Below, piece by piece: positions 23,545 to 34,700 of a stretch of 64,000 bases of DNA. A program made the translations under genes and the position numbers. The stretch lies in contig OZ026515.1 in the NCBI GenBank assembly GCA_964019695.1, forward strand, positions 76,871,144-76,935,143. The letters run 5' to 3'. The notes under the pieces are model-generated. The model searched no databases. It was not told the DNA's origin and saw nothing but the letters and a program-made list of their open reading frames with translations. This DNA is from Loripinus fragilis. Lineage: Eukaryota > Mollusca > Bivalvia > Lucinida > Lucinidae. Position 1 is the stretch's first letter, and every line of letters begins with the position of its first letter.

Positions 23545-24840
23545 ACTCAACTTTTCGAAGGCATTTGATAAGGTAAGACACCAGAAATTACTGCTCAAAC
23601 ATCACAGATATGGCATTAGAGGCCCCACCCTAAAATGGATCCAGGCATTTTATCTGATCGGACTCAGACTGTTGTTATTGATAATGAAAAGTCCGCCACC
23701 GTACCAGTCACACCGTACCAGTCCCACAAGGCTCTGTCTTCGGTCCCATTATCTTTCTCATTTACATATAAATGACCTCCCTGATAAGACAAGGTCACAA
23801 ATGCGGTTGTTTGCGGATGACACGGCCATTTACTTGGCAATCTCAAGCTTAGAAGATGCTCAGATTCTGCAGCAGGACTTCGATCACCTCCACCTATGGG
23901 AGCTGGACTGGGACATGGAGTTCAATCCAAGTAAATGTGTTGTAATACATATTACAAGATTTAGAACTCCAGTCCCGAGCCAGTACCTGCTGCATGGCCA
24001 AGTACTGGAATCGGTTGCAGGCTCCAAGTACCTGGGCGTAGAACTCAGCAACAACCTATCCTTCAACAGCCACATTCAGAATAGAACTACCTCGGCAAGT
24101 CAGTTCCTTGGCTTCATCAAGAGGAGCATAAGGTCCAAAAATCCAGAATTAAGGGAAATGACATACAAAACTCTTGTTCGTCCATTAGTGGAGTATTCAT
24201 CATCAGTCTGGAGCCCCTGCACCAAAAGTAACATTGCCAGGCTTAAAATGATTCAACGTAGAGAAGCCCACTGGACTCCTTGTGAATACTCCCCATATGC
24301 AAGTGTGACACAGATGCTCCAATCCCTGGGCTAGCGGTCTCTTGAGCAGAGAAGGTCCAACTCCCGACTTTGCCTATTTTACAAGATCACATATGGTCTT
24401 GTAGCCACTGACATGGCTCCATAAGTTGTTCACCCATTGAGAACTATCAGGAATTCACACACCCTTGGCTTCCGTCAAATTCAATCCACTGTAGATTACT
24501 ACAAATACTCATTCTATCCCCTCTCAATCGTGCAATGGAACCGGCTGCCAGCACACATAGCACTTCTGCCAACCTTTGATTCATTTACGAGGGCAGTGTG
24601 CACAGTCTGTCACCCAGTGCCATTGTCAGTGTACTGTTTTTAAACTTTTTAGCCTATCACTGTCAGCCTGTTTCTGACTTTTAACATTTTTACCCTATCA
24701 TTTTTTATTCCACTCCAACTAACAAATCGTATGGGAACTTTTTATTTTTAAAAGCATTTCTTCCACTAACACCGCACTGACGCGCACCTGTACGTAATCT
24801 CCGAGAGGGGGTGATGTAGTAGAGGTAGATAGATAGATAA
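23545..24840 (+). mobile_element. 5'-truncated Jockey/CR1-type non-LTR retrotransposon
   Basis: It holds reverse-transcriptase motifs in order: FSKAFDKV near 23553, VPQGSVFGP near 23727 and FADD near 23812. The usual C-terminal region follows (YSSSVWSP, then SIVQWNRLPAH). The element ends in a GATA-type tandem tail at 24820-24840, a common 3' end for such elements. The endonuclease domain and 5' end are missing. Family placement within the Jockey/CR1 group is inferred from the C-terminal motifs. Confidence 0.85.
23553..24643 (+). pseudogene. Broken reverse transcriptase of the non-LTR element
   Basis: The polymerase palm and thumb plus the C-terminal part can be followed through at least two frames. 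A small duplication, GTACCAGTCACACCGTACCAGTC, distorts the region before VPQG. One extra base near 23769 shifts the frame within the Y-I-N-D motif, so GPIIFLIYI runs into a stop and NDLPD resumes in the next frame. From about 23770 to 24643 one frame continues, broken by TAG at 24332 and TAA near 24422. The catalytic FADD pair is intact, but no working protein can be made. Confidence 0.85.
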
Positions 24841-25489
24841 TCTTAATTTTTCCTTTTAGTGGATAATCCTCCTATTAGAGGATAATCAACAAATTTGACC
24901 AATCGGGCCTGCTCTGAGTCCAGACTGTCCGCATATGTTTTAAGCTGACGCAATATTTGGAGGTAACTCATAGGCAAACGGTGCATTGTTTGGTTACATA
25001 ATGTATAGTGGAGTAAGCTAATTTCGCCAAGAATGTATTTTCGCCAATTGAACATTCCCACCGTTTTCTCACTTGTGTGAAGTCACAGGCTCATTCTGAA
25101 AAGGGGATTTCCAAGAGCACAAGAAAAGCTGTCTGTTAAATTGTTTAGTAGTAAGAAAATACTTATCTGACTGATAAAATACTGAACACTTTCCTGCATC
25201 AATGTTTTCCCGCCATTTTCACTAATTCTTTTTAACCCCAATCTTTAAATTATGATCCTGATATGTTTTATTCGGTAAATACATCGCTTCCTCATCTTCA
25301 TTTCTGTTAATATCCCCACGATGGCGGTAAGAAAACTCAGTGATGTATTGGGGTCCCAAGTGGGGATTTCATAATTTTAAAACTTTCCGTCGGTGGGAAT
25401 GTTCCTTTCGCATACGGACAACTCCATGTTAAATATCACTACCAAAGATGAAATCAAGAAATGATTTTACTGTATTTTTAATCTAAACA
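24841..25489. other. Unassigned sequence upstream of PFDN6
   Basis: No gene or classified repeat recognised. Confidence 0.4.
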
Positions 25490-25618
25490 TCTCAATATTC
25501 ATTATTTTAATATACTTATCTTGCTAAAAACCTTATTTTTTTAAATAAAGCTTCCCTCCGTACAAAATCTTCCTTCCGCGGAAGGAACGTTCTTTCCGGT
25601 GTATAGCTATACCTATCG
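25490..25618 (-). repeat. GGAAGG element copy abutting PFDN6 exon 1
   Basis: The inverted form of 8813-8990: TTCATTATTTTAATA, ACTTATCTTGCTAA, CCTTATTT, AAAGCTTCCCTCC, CAAAATCTTCCTTCCGC and GGAAGGAACG. It ends about 55 bases before the PFDN6 start codon. Only one palindromic unit is present. Confidence 0.75.
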
Positions 25619-25673
25619 CGCATTGGTACTGGCTTTTATTCTTTATCAAGTTCGCCCACGATAATCCGACGAA
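25560..25673 (+). promoter_or_regulatory. Putative PFDN6 promoter and 5' UTR region
   Basis: No clear TATA box. The region is largely made of the GGAAGG element. It contains TTCCGCGGAAGGAACG and one GAACGTTC pair at 25585-25592, which matches the GAAnnTTC half of a heat-shock element. Neighbouring GAA and TTC words are out of the 5 bp phase needed for a full trimeric site. The start codon context GAAATGG is good. The transcription start is not visible. Confidence 0.35.
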
Positions 25674-25737
25674 ATGGCATCCGAGGTGCAAAAGAAAATG
25701 TCGAACGAACTTGAAAAGTTTAAATCACTACAAACAG
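25674..25737 (+). CDS. PFDN6: PFDN6 exon 1
   Basis: Encodes residues 1-21 and the first base of codon 22. The ATG sits in GACGAAATGG, with G at -3 and +4. The donor is CAG|GTGAGC at 25738. The product starts MASEVQKKMSNELEKF, typical of the subunit 6 N-terminal helix. Confidence 0.93.
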
Positions 25738-28700
25738 GTGAGCTTTTGTATACTTCTTCATCGAATATTTAACGTATATGAAGTAATTTCAAGGGGAAAA
25801 TCTTTGGGTCCTCCAAGATTCGAACCCAGAAACCCTGCGTGACAGTCAACAACTCTAAAACTGAAACAAGTATTAGTTTTTCAAAAAAACTCCAGTTAAA
25901 TTTTAATACCGAGAGACAATTTACTCAAGAAGATACATGTAACACCTGAGAATACAAAGAGAAGATACAAGAGATGATACACTATCATACCAGAGATACC
26001 AATTCTGCCGTCAAGACAGATTCAACGATTCAACGAAAAAGCTGGCGGTCGTTTAGCCCTATCATTGTATGTATTCTCAGGTTGGGGAAAAGCCTAAAAG
26101 CCACTATTATAGCTTCTTTCAGCTATAATAGCTTCAAATAGCTAGCGAGTTGGTCACTGGAAGACATGTTTTTCGGAAATACTTTTAAATCGCGTCGAGT
26201 CGCACCTTCTCCTTTTTACACCACACACGAAAACATGTGACTAATGTCCGCTGTATCTTACTTTCTTCCAGCACCCTCCTGATTTTTGTGTAGAAAACAC
26301 TGTTTTTGGCGTTTTATCCAAAAGACGATCAATAAAGATAAAAGATACCGATGAAATGCTTTTTTCGTAAACATTCTTGAAGAATTTCAATCAACTGCTG
26401 TTTCTATTCACCATTGCAATCCCAGGATGCAGCATTTCAGCCTGGTTTCCCGCATGCAGCTTCTTTCAGAATCATTTTGGATAAAGTATGGTAGGTAATG
26501 CGTACCATAATATGAAATCAAAAATATTATTGATTAATTTATTTGCCAGTGTCCTGGATAGAGAGCACATTTCACTGACGTTTTATATATACATGTGTAG
26601 AATTTAGCGCATATGCAGCTCACATATTCCATGCAGACATGTCTGTCATTTCCTGCACTATTCGAGCAATTTACTTGATTGTCACAAGCTATGACAACAA
26701 TAAATGACCACTGCAAAAGTGCCTTTATACTAAGGCTTTTTGGAGATAGAAGTCAGACTTAAGCAGTTCTGCTTCTAAGATGCCAACTTATCTGGGGTGG
26801 AGGGGCGGCAGTGCAGTTCTCAGCGTTCGGCCATGAAATCCCCTGTGCATTGCGGAAACCCCAAAGATGACAGGCAAACCATTGTCACATGTATACCAGT
26901 TGTCCATGCACTTTTTTTCTCACTAATCGACATTCTCTCAGGCGGGATTTTCTTTTTCGATAATATTTGCTGAAACAAAAGGTGTCTAAATCTCTTGTAT
27001 TTTTGATTGGGGTTAGGGGGTCCTCTTTTTTTTTTATATATCTTCTCCTTCAATGACACCCTGTTCGCACCCCTGAATTTTTATAGCGACTTTTATAGCT
27101 TGATTACTGGGTTGATATGTGCATGAGTTCTTTGAATTACAGACATCATACTGATGGATAAAAAAGATATAATTATGCCCATCATCGGGCAGCTGAATAA
27201 ACATGCGTGGATCCAGGAAGTTGAGTCAGAGGGGTCCAGCTTTGATGTTTTTTTTGTTTTTAGTTTAATGAGGGGAGGAAGGATCCAAATACCACTATTA
27301 ACGGGCCATCAATGGCCCGCCAGCAAAACGCCATTTAAATGTCGTTTTGCTGGTGGGCCGATGAGAACCCAACATTGAATGCTGGATTGGTAGCTTTGTG
27401 ATTTTAAGGGGGTCCGGGCCAGTATTGCTAAGAAAAGTTTTAAAGAAGCCATATATTTTTGGACTTTTCCAGGGGGGGTCCGGACCCGCCACCCCCCTCT
27501 GGATCCGCACATGAATAAATACAAATTGTGTAAACACCGTGCCAACTTAGGCATCAAAATTCATTTCATAACCACACTAACTCAATCAAACAAAGAAGAC
27601 GTGGAAATATACAATACAGACCGTAAGGATAACTTTACAATCAAATTCTGATTGCCTATCAAGGTACATATTATCCACCATACTTTACCCAATGGATTCT
27701 GAAAGTAGCTGCAGGCGGGGAACCAGACTTAAATTACTGCTTCTGGGATAGCAATGGTGGAACTGAACATCGAACGTTTGATATTCTTCAAGAAAATTGA
27801 AGAAATAAACATTTAATCCGCTTCTTTTATCAAAATTATCAGTCTATTGAATGAAAACGGCAAAAATAGTGTTTTCTACCCCAAAACCGGGAGGGTGCTT
27901 AGAGAATATGAGATACAGTGGACATTAGTCACATGTTTTCGTGTGTGTTGTAAAAAGGAGGAGGTGCGACTCGGAGCGATTTAAAAGTATTTCCGAAAAA
28001 CATATCTTACAGTGACCAATTCGCTAGCCTTTTGAAGCTATTATAGCTGAAAGAAGCTATAATAGTTGGTTTTAGGCTTTTCCCCAACCTGATTCTTGCC
28101 CAATGCATGCTTCCATTTTGAACTTCTAGAGCTTGTCCATGTAGATTTATTCAAAGCGCTGATTATTAACATCTGAACTGTGATTTGTTACCATTTAACA
28201 GGTTGGGGAAAAGCCTAAAAGTCACTATTATAGCTTCTTTCAGCTATAATAGCTTCAAATGGCTAGCGAATTGGTCACTGGAAGACATATTTTTCGTAAA
28301 TACTTTTAAATCGCGCCAAGTCGCACCTTTTCTTTTTTACACCACACACGAAAACATATGGCTGATGTCTGCTGTATCTTACTTTCTTCCAGCACCCTCC
28401 TGATTTTTGTGTAGAAAACACTGTTTTTGCCGTTTTTATCCAAAAGACGATCAATTCCCATAAAAGATACCCATGGAATGCTTATTTCGTAAAAATTCTT
28501 GAAGAATTTCAGTCAACTGCTGTTTTTAATCACCATTGCAATCCCAGGATGCAGCATTTCAGCCTGGTTTCCCGCCTGCAGCTTCTTTCAGAATCAGTTC
28601 GATAAAGTATGGTAGGTTATGTGTACCATAATTTTAATCCAATTTATTGATTATTAGCTCACCTGAGCCGAAGGCTCATTGGTGAGCTAATAGTATACCA

Positions 28701-31700
28701 GTGACTCCGGCGTTCGTCGTCCGTCCGTCCTTCGTCCGTCAACTTTTTCAAACATCTTCTCCTCTGAAACTACTGGACAATTGAACTCATATTTCATATG
28801 GATACTCCTTAGGATGGGGGAACGAAAGTTTGTTCAAATGGTCTTGGTCACATGACCAAGATGGCCACCACGCCCATATATGGTAAAAACCCTTAAAAAA
28901 TCTTCTCCAGAACCAGAAGGCCGATGACCTTGGGACTTGGTATCTAGCATTGGGGCTTTGAGGCCTACCAAGTTTGTTCAAATGATGATCCTAGGTTGAC
29001 CTTGACCTACTTAACGTCAAGGTCAAATTTGCTTCCTAATGCATTTAAATGGGAAGCTTTAGTCATTATTCTCACATGATATGTTTAACTTAATGAGACA
29101 ATGGCTATAAACAAGTTTCAAGGGTCACGGTTGACCTTTCAGCTTAGGTCGCTCATATTGGAGTCCCATCAATATATTAAAACATATTTTTCTCACAAAC
29201 CATTGGCCCAATTGAACTCAAATTTCATATGAAGACTCCTTATGATAAGATAGCCAAAATTTATGCAAAATATATTGGTCACATGACCAAGATGGCTGCC
29301 ACGCCCATATATGGTTAAAACCATTTAAAAATCTTCTTTTTCCAGAACCAGAAGGCCGATGACCTTGGGACTTGGTATGCAGCATTGGGGATGTTGGGCC
29401 TACCAAGTTTGTTCAAATGATGAACCTAAGTTGACCTTGACCTACTTAATGTCAAGGTCAAATTTGCTTCCTAATGCATTTAAATGGGTTTTTCTTTTGA
29501 AAATTTAATTTTTTGAAAACTGTTGAGGCCAAAGTCATTATTCTCACTTGGTATGTTAAACCAAATGAGACAATGGCTATAAATAAGTTGACCTTTTAAC
29601 TTTTCAGCCAAGGTCGCTCATATTGGAGTCCCATCAACACATCAAAACATAGTTTTCTCAGAAACCACTACCAGTAGGCCATTTGAACTCAAATTTCATA
29701 TGAAGACTCCTTATGATAGGTTAGCCAAAATTTATACCAATTGTACTGGTCACATGACCAAGATGGCCACCACGCCCATATATGGTTAAAACCCTTTAAA
29801 TGTCTTCTTTTCTGGAACAAATGGCCTTGGGACTTGGTATGTAGCATTGGGGATGTGGGCTTTACCAGATGTGCACAAATGACTAATCTAGGTTGACCTT
29901 GACCTACTTTATGGCAAGGTCAAATTTGATTCCTAATGCATTTATTTGGGAAAAATCTTGTATTAAGTACCAAATGTCAAGCTGACCTGTGACCTTTTAT
30001 CCAAGGCCACTCATTTGGACTGCCACACACCTATCTAAACATCTGTTTCTCAGAAATCACTGGGCTGTTTGATGGATTATTCATTAGATTGTTTAAGTCA
30101 CTTGACCAAAATGTCTGCAACCCCCATATATGGTAAAACAAAAATTGTTCCATTATAAGCTGTAGTTGACCTTGATCTATTTTAACATTGTTAAGGAGAT
30201 CAGGTGAGCGCCTCAGGACCTTCAGGTCCTCTAGTTTTATTTGCCAGTGTCCTGGATAGAGTGCACATTGTTTATACAGCCAGAACTCATTATTTCACTG
30301 ACGTTTTCATGCGCGACCAGAAAACAGTCTGTACAACATGTTTTTTTTTTTTTTAGTCCGCAACTTATTTTACAGTTTACAGAGGGGGTCAATGGTTTTA
30401 TTACAGAGAAAACTATACTCTTCCAAGGATCCAGAGGGGGTCCAACATTTTCCGGAGGAGGGGTACTACTTTATCTAGGGTGGGTCCAAATGCTAATTTC
30501 TTAAGAAACCCATACAACTTGTGATTTTCCAGAGGGGGGGTCCGTACCCCTACCCCCCCCCCCCCCCCCCCCCCCCCCCCTCTGGATCTGCACATGCATT
30601 TTATTTATACTTGTATATAATTTAGCGCATATGTAGCTCACATAATCCATGCAGACATGTCTGCCATTTTCTGCATTATTCGAGCAACTTGCTTGTTTGT
30701 CACGAGCTATGACACAATAAATGACTACTGCAGAAGTGTCTTTAAACTTAGACCTTTCGGAGATAGACGTCAGACTTAATTAGTTCTGCTTCTAAGATGC
30801 CAACTGTTGCGGTGGGAGCGGCAGTGTAGTTCTCAGCGTTCGGCCATGAAATCCCCTGTGCATTGCGGAAACCCCGAAAATGACAGACAAACCATTGATA
30901 CATGTACACCAGTTGTTCATGCACTGTTTTTTTTTCACTAATCGGGGGATTTCCTATTTTTTAATAATAATTGCTGAAACAAAAAGTGTCTAAATCTCTT
31001 GTATTTTTGAAAGGGGTTAGGGGGTCCTCTTTTTATATATCTTCTTTTTCAATGACACCCTGTTCACACCCCTGATTTTATAGCGATTTTAATAGCTTGA
31101 TTACTGGATCAATAGGGGAGCGCAGTGGCTCAGTGATAGAGTGCTTGACTCGAGACCGAGGGGCTGCCGATTCGAGCCTCACCAGAGTCCTTGAGCATGA
31201 CACATTTATCCTAGCTTAGTACTGGTTCAACCCAGGAAGACCCGTCCCTGTTTAACTGAAAGATTGTTGATGGGACGTAAAGAATCAAGTCAAACAAACA
31301 AAACAAAACTGGATTAAAATGGTGCATGGGTTCTTTGAATTACAGACTGTCTGACATCATACAGATGGATAAAAAAGATTGAATTATGGCTCATGGCAGC
31401 TGAATAAATACAAATTGTGTAAACATCGTGCCAACTTAGGCATCACAATTCATTTCATAACCACAAAATAACTCAATCAAACAAAGAAAACGTGGAAATA
31501 TACAATACAGATTGTAAGGATAACATTATAATCAAATTCTGATTGCCTATCAAGGTACATACATGTATTATCCACCATACTTTAGCCAATGGATTCTGAA
31601 AGTAGCGGCAGGCGGGGAACCAGACTTAAATTGCTGCTTCTGGAATAGCAATGGTGGAACTGAACATTGAAATTTCAATATTCGTATAGAAAATTGAAGA

Positions 31701-34700
31701 AATAAACCTTTTAACTGTTTATTTTATCAAAATCATCAGTCTATTCAATAAAAACGGCAAAAATAGTGTTTTCTACCCCAAAACCGGGAGGGTGCTGTCA
31801 GAATATAAGATACAGCGGACATTAGTCTTATGTTTTCGTGTGTGTTGTAAAAAAGAGGAGGTGCGACTCGGAGCGATTTAAAAGTATTTCCGAAAAAGAT
31901 GTCTTCCAGTGACCAATTCGCTAGCCATTTCAAGCTATTATAGCAGAATGAAGCTATAATAGTGGCTTTTAGGCTTTTCCCCACCATGTTTAACACATGC
32001 TTCCTGTGAGTATGTTGCTTGATCTTTTGAAAGCATCGGGCTTATGCATGGTATGTTATGGTAATGTATCTAGCATGCGACACATTTATGGAAAATCATT
32101 TGACTACACTAGACAGCACATTTTTCTTAAAACTGATGCCAGAAAATCAAGGTCACAGTGGTCGCTTAACTGTATATGTACAGACTCCGTGACCTCAAGA
32201 TGTGTTCACAAACCAAATTTGGGATTCCTAGGATTTATGCTCGTGACAATTTTTCTAGATCTGATGGCAGTGGTATTAAAGGTGCGTGACGCTCCATGAC
32301 CCTTAATGCATTAAGACACAAATTTTGGCATTCCTACCTAAAATAATATAGGAGATATACTCCGGATATAATATGAACACTCAAACACTTAGGACACTAA
32401 GGACAGGCAGTTTGATTACTATATGCCTCCCTTTGGGGGCATAAATCCTGTTTGTCATGACCGTCATAAGACAGTGCCTGAATTCATAGTAATTCTATGT
32501 GATCAGATGTGGATGACAATCACATACTGATGTGAAGTTCGCTCGCACTCTTTGCCAATCGAGGACATTTTGACTTTGGGACGTTTTACTTTCACCAGCT
32601 TTTTTGAAAAGCTAATACTTATTGCGTGTATATAAGCGGCAGGGCAAATTGACGCCTTCTTTGTGAAATTCGCAAAAGAGCTTGCCTCGTGCTATAGGTA
32701 GCCCAACAAATTTCACGGACAGTTTACTTCGCGCTGTGGGTCAACCCAGGATATTTGGTACCCCACTCGCTGTTCGGCCGCAAATAAAATATAGCCTGAG
32801 CACGGCATAAAGGTTTGGTCATGTTTCGTTTCTTGGGGTACTGTCTTAGAATGTATTAGTAAAGCTCAATAAAGAACTCAACACAGCGTGTTGTATACAT
32901 ACATCTACTTTAATGAGTACCTAAGTAAGAACTGGCAACAACAAGAGAAGCGCGTTACTGAAGCATGCAGTATGTAAATATGCAAGGTCATAGGTAAGCT
33001 ATAACATTGATGCTATACAAAACATTACATTCCCCTTGTTTAAAAAGATATCCTCATTGATTTCTAAACCAATGTCCATTTATATAATCCACTACGGTAT
33101 TGTTGTCTCATTGATTTCTAAACCAATGTCCATGTATCTGATAAACTACGGTAATGTTCCAGAAAACAAAATCTGATCGCTTTTATCTTTAACACAGCAT
33201 CACAGTTCTTTAATCTTTAACTGTTCTTAGTGTCAATTACAGCCTGGGTACAAAAAAATAAATTTCTAGCGAGAAATGTCAAAACTGTTTACACCACACA
33301 CGTGTGAAACAAATTCTACACTTCTGTTATCTTTTTTCATTACCATCAAAATTACTTATGCCACACTGGATCACTTAAATATTTGTTGGGAATGACCTCC
33401 CAGACCTAGTGATATAGCTGTCAGAGTCAAGTTTAGAAGGGGGGTTTATCTCTCGCGAAGTAATTAATTGCGGAGGCTCTGTTATTTCACTATGTGCTTG
33501 ACTCATTGGCATTCCTGACGATTCACAACTTTTTTCCTGAGATTTTAGGAGCGGCATGAGGTCGCTGTCCTCAAGAGTTTGGTCTTGTGAATGAATTTTC
33601 GATTTCTGCGGTAATCATTGCCATCATGTGTTTGCAAAATGTATGAGCGGTTACTGTGCTGGTCTGTTATAACTGCAGGCTTCCATAGGTTGTCATATAT
33701 TTGAACACGCACTTTATCGCCTTTTTGCAAAGAAGATAAGTGTTTTGCAGATCTGTCGTGAAATTTCTTTTGCCTTTCACGATTAGCTGACAACTTTTTC
33801 GCACATCATTCAATTTAAGTTGCTTTGGTTTTCAGCGTTTGTTTGTGCATGGCAAATTGGATCTCAATCGTCGCGACATGCATAGTTCTGATGGAGACAA
33901 TTCACATGATTTCAGAGGTGTTGTGCGGTATGCTGATATTGAAGATAAGGATCCTTTTTGCTGTCCCTTAGTCTCTAACGATATTTTTTACTAATTTGGT
34001 ATCCACTTCCGTTTTTTAACGGGAAACTTTAAAGGTCATTTAAATGGCATTTGTTGAAGATTTATTTTAATTTTTAAGCAGAAGAGTGGTACCAATTCAT
34101 AATGAAAAACCCCTGAAAATGGCACTGCTGTGCCGCAGATAATAAAGCGTACAGACCAATGCAAAGTGAGTATGCAAACTGCATGGCTAGGCTAAAAATA
34201 CTTTGATTAAGTTTTGGACCGTGGCTGTGTGCATGTTAACGTAGAAGAGAAATGGAGTGTTCAATTCAATGTCAAAAAAGAAACTTTTGATTCTTTTCAT
34301 CTTATATCACAGCTGTTATAAACATCTTCAAACTAATTAAAATATAAATGGATAATGTACATGTATCTGATGAATACTTTATATAGCATTAAAAAGTGTG
34401 ACTTTTTGAAATGATGGTACCTTTACTTGGACCTCATTTGTGCAAAGTCTAGCAGTCATTTTGAAATGACATAATTTGCAGAGTCTCCACAAACTTGTCA
34501 AAGCCTTGGACATTTTTATAGAATTTAAATTTTGTGAGAGCGATTTTTACTTTCTGAATGGGAGCAAAAATTGTATGGTGGCTACTTATAACTTTGGTTC
34601 AGTGTACTGAGCTGTTGGTGGGACGTTTTGCACAAACTCACTCGCTAAAATTAACCTATCAGCCAGAGTTCCGCAGACCTAAGAATCTTAATGTGAAAAT

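Larger units (their letters stand above)
28199..31988. mobile_element. CAGG long-inverted-repeat element B (interrupted)
   Basis: A second copy of element A. The left arm is 28199-28640 and the right arm about 31560-31988. TTTAA is duplicated at 28194-28198 and 31989-31993. It was later hit by a Helentron-like element (28653-30234), a GGATCC element (30308-30596) and a SINE (31115-31307), which together account for its extra length. Its shared interior with A (near 26540-27060 and 30830-31060) shows no intact gene. Confidence 0.8.

Noticed and set aside
30241..30595. Glycine-rich reading frame near the C run
   Set aside because: It is a translation of a homopolymer inside a GGATCC element.
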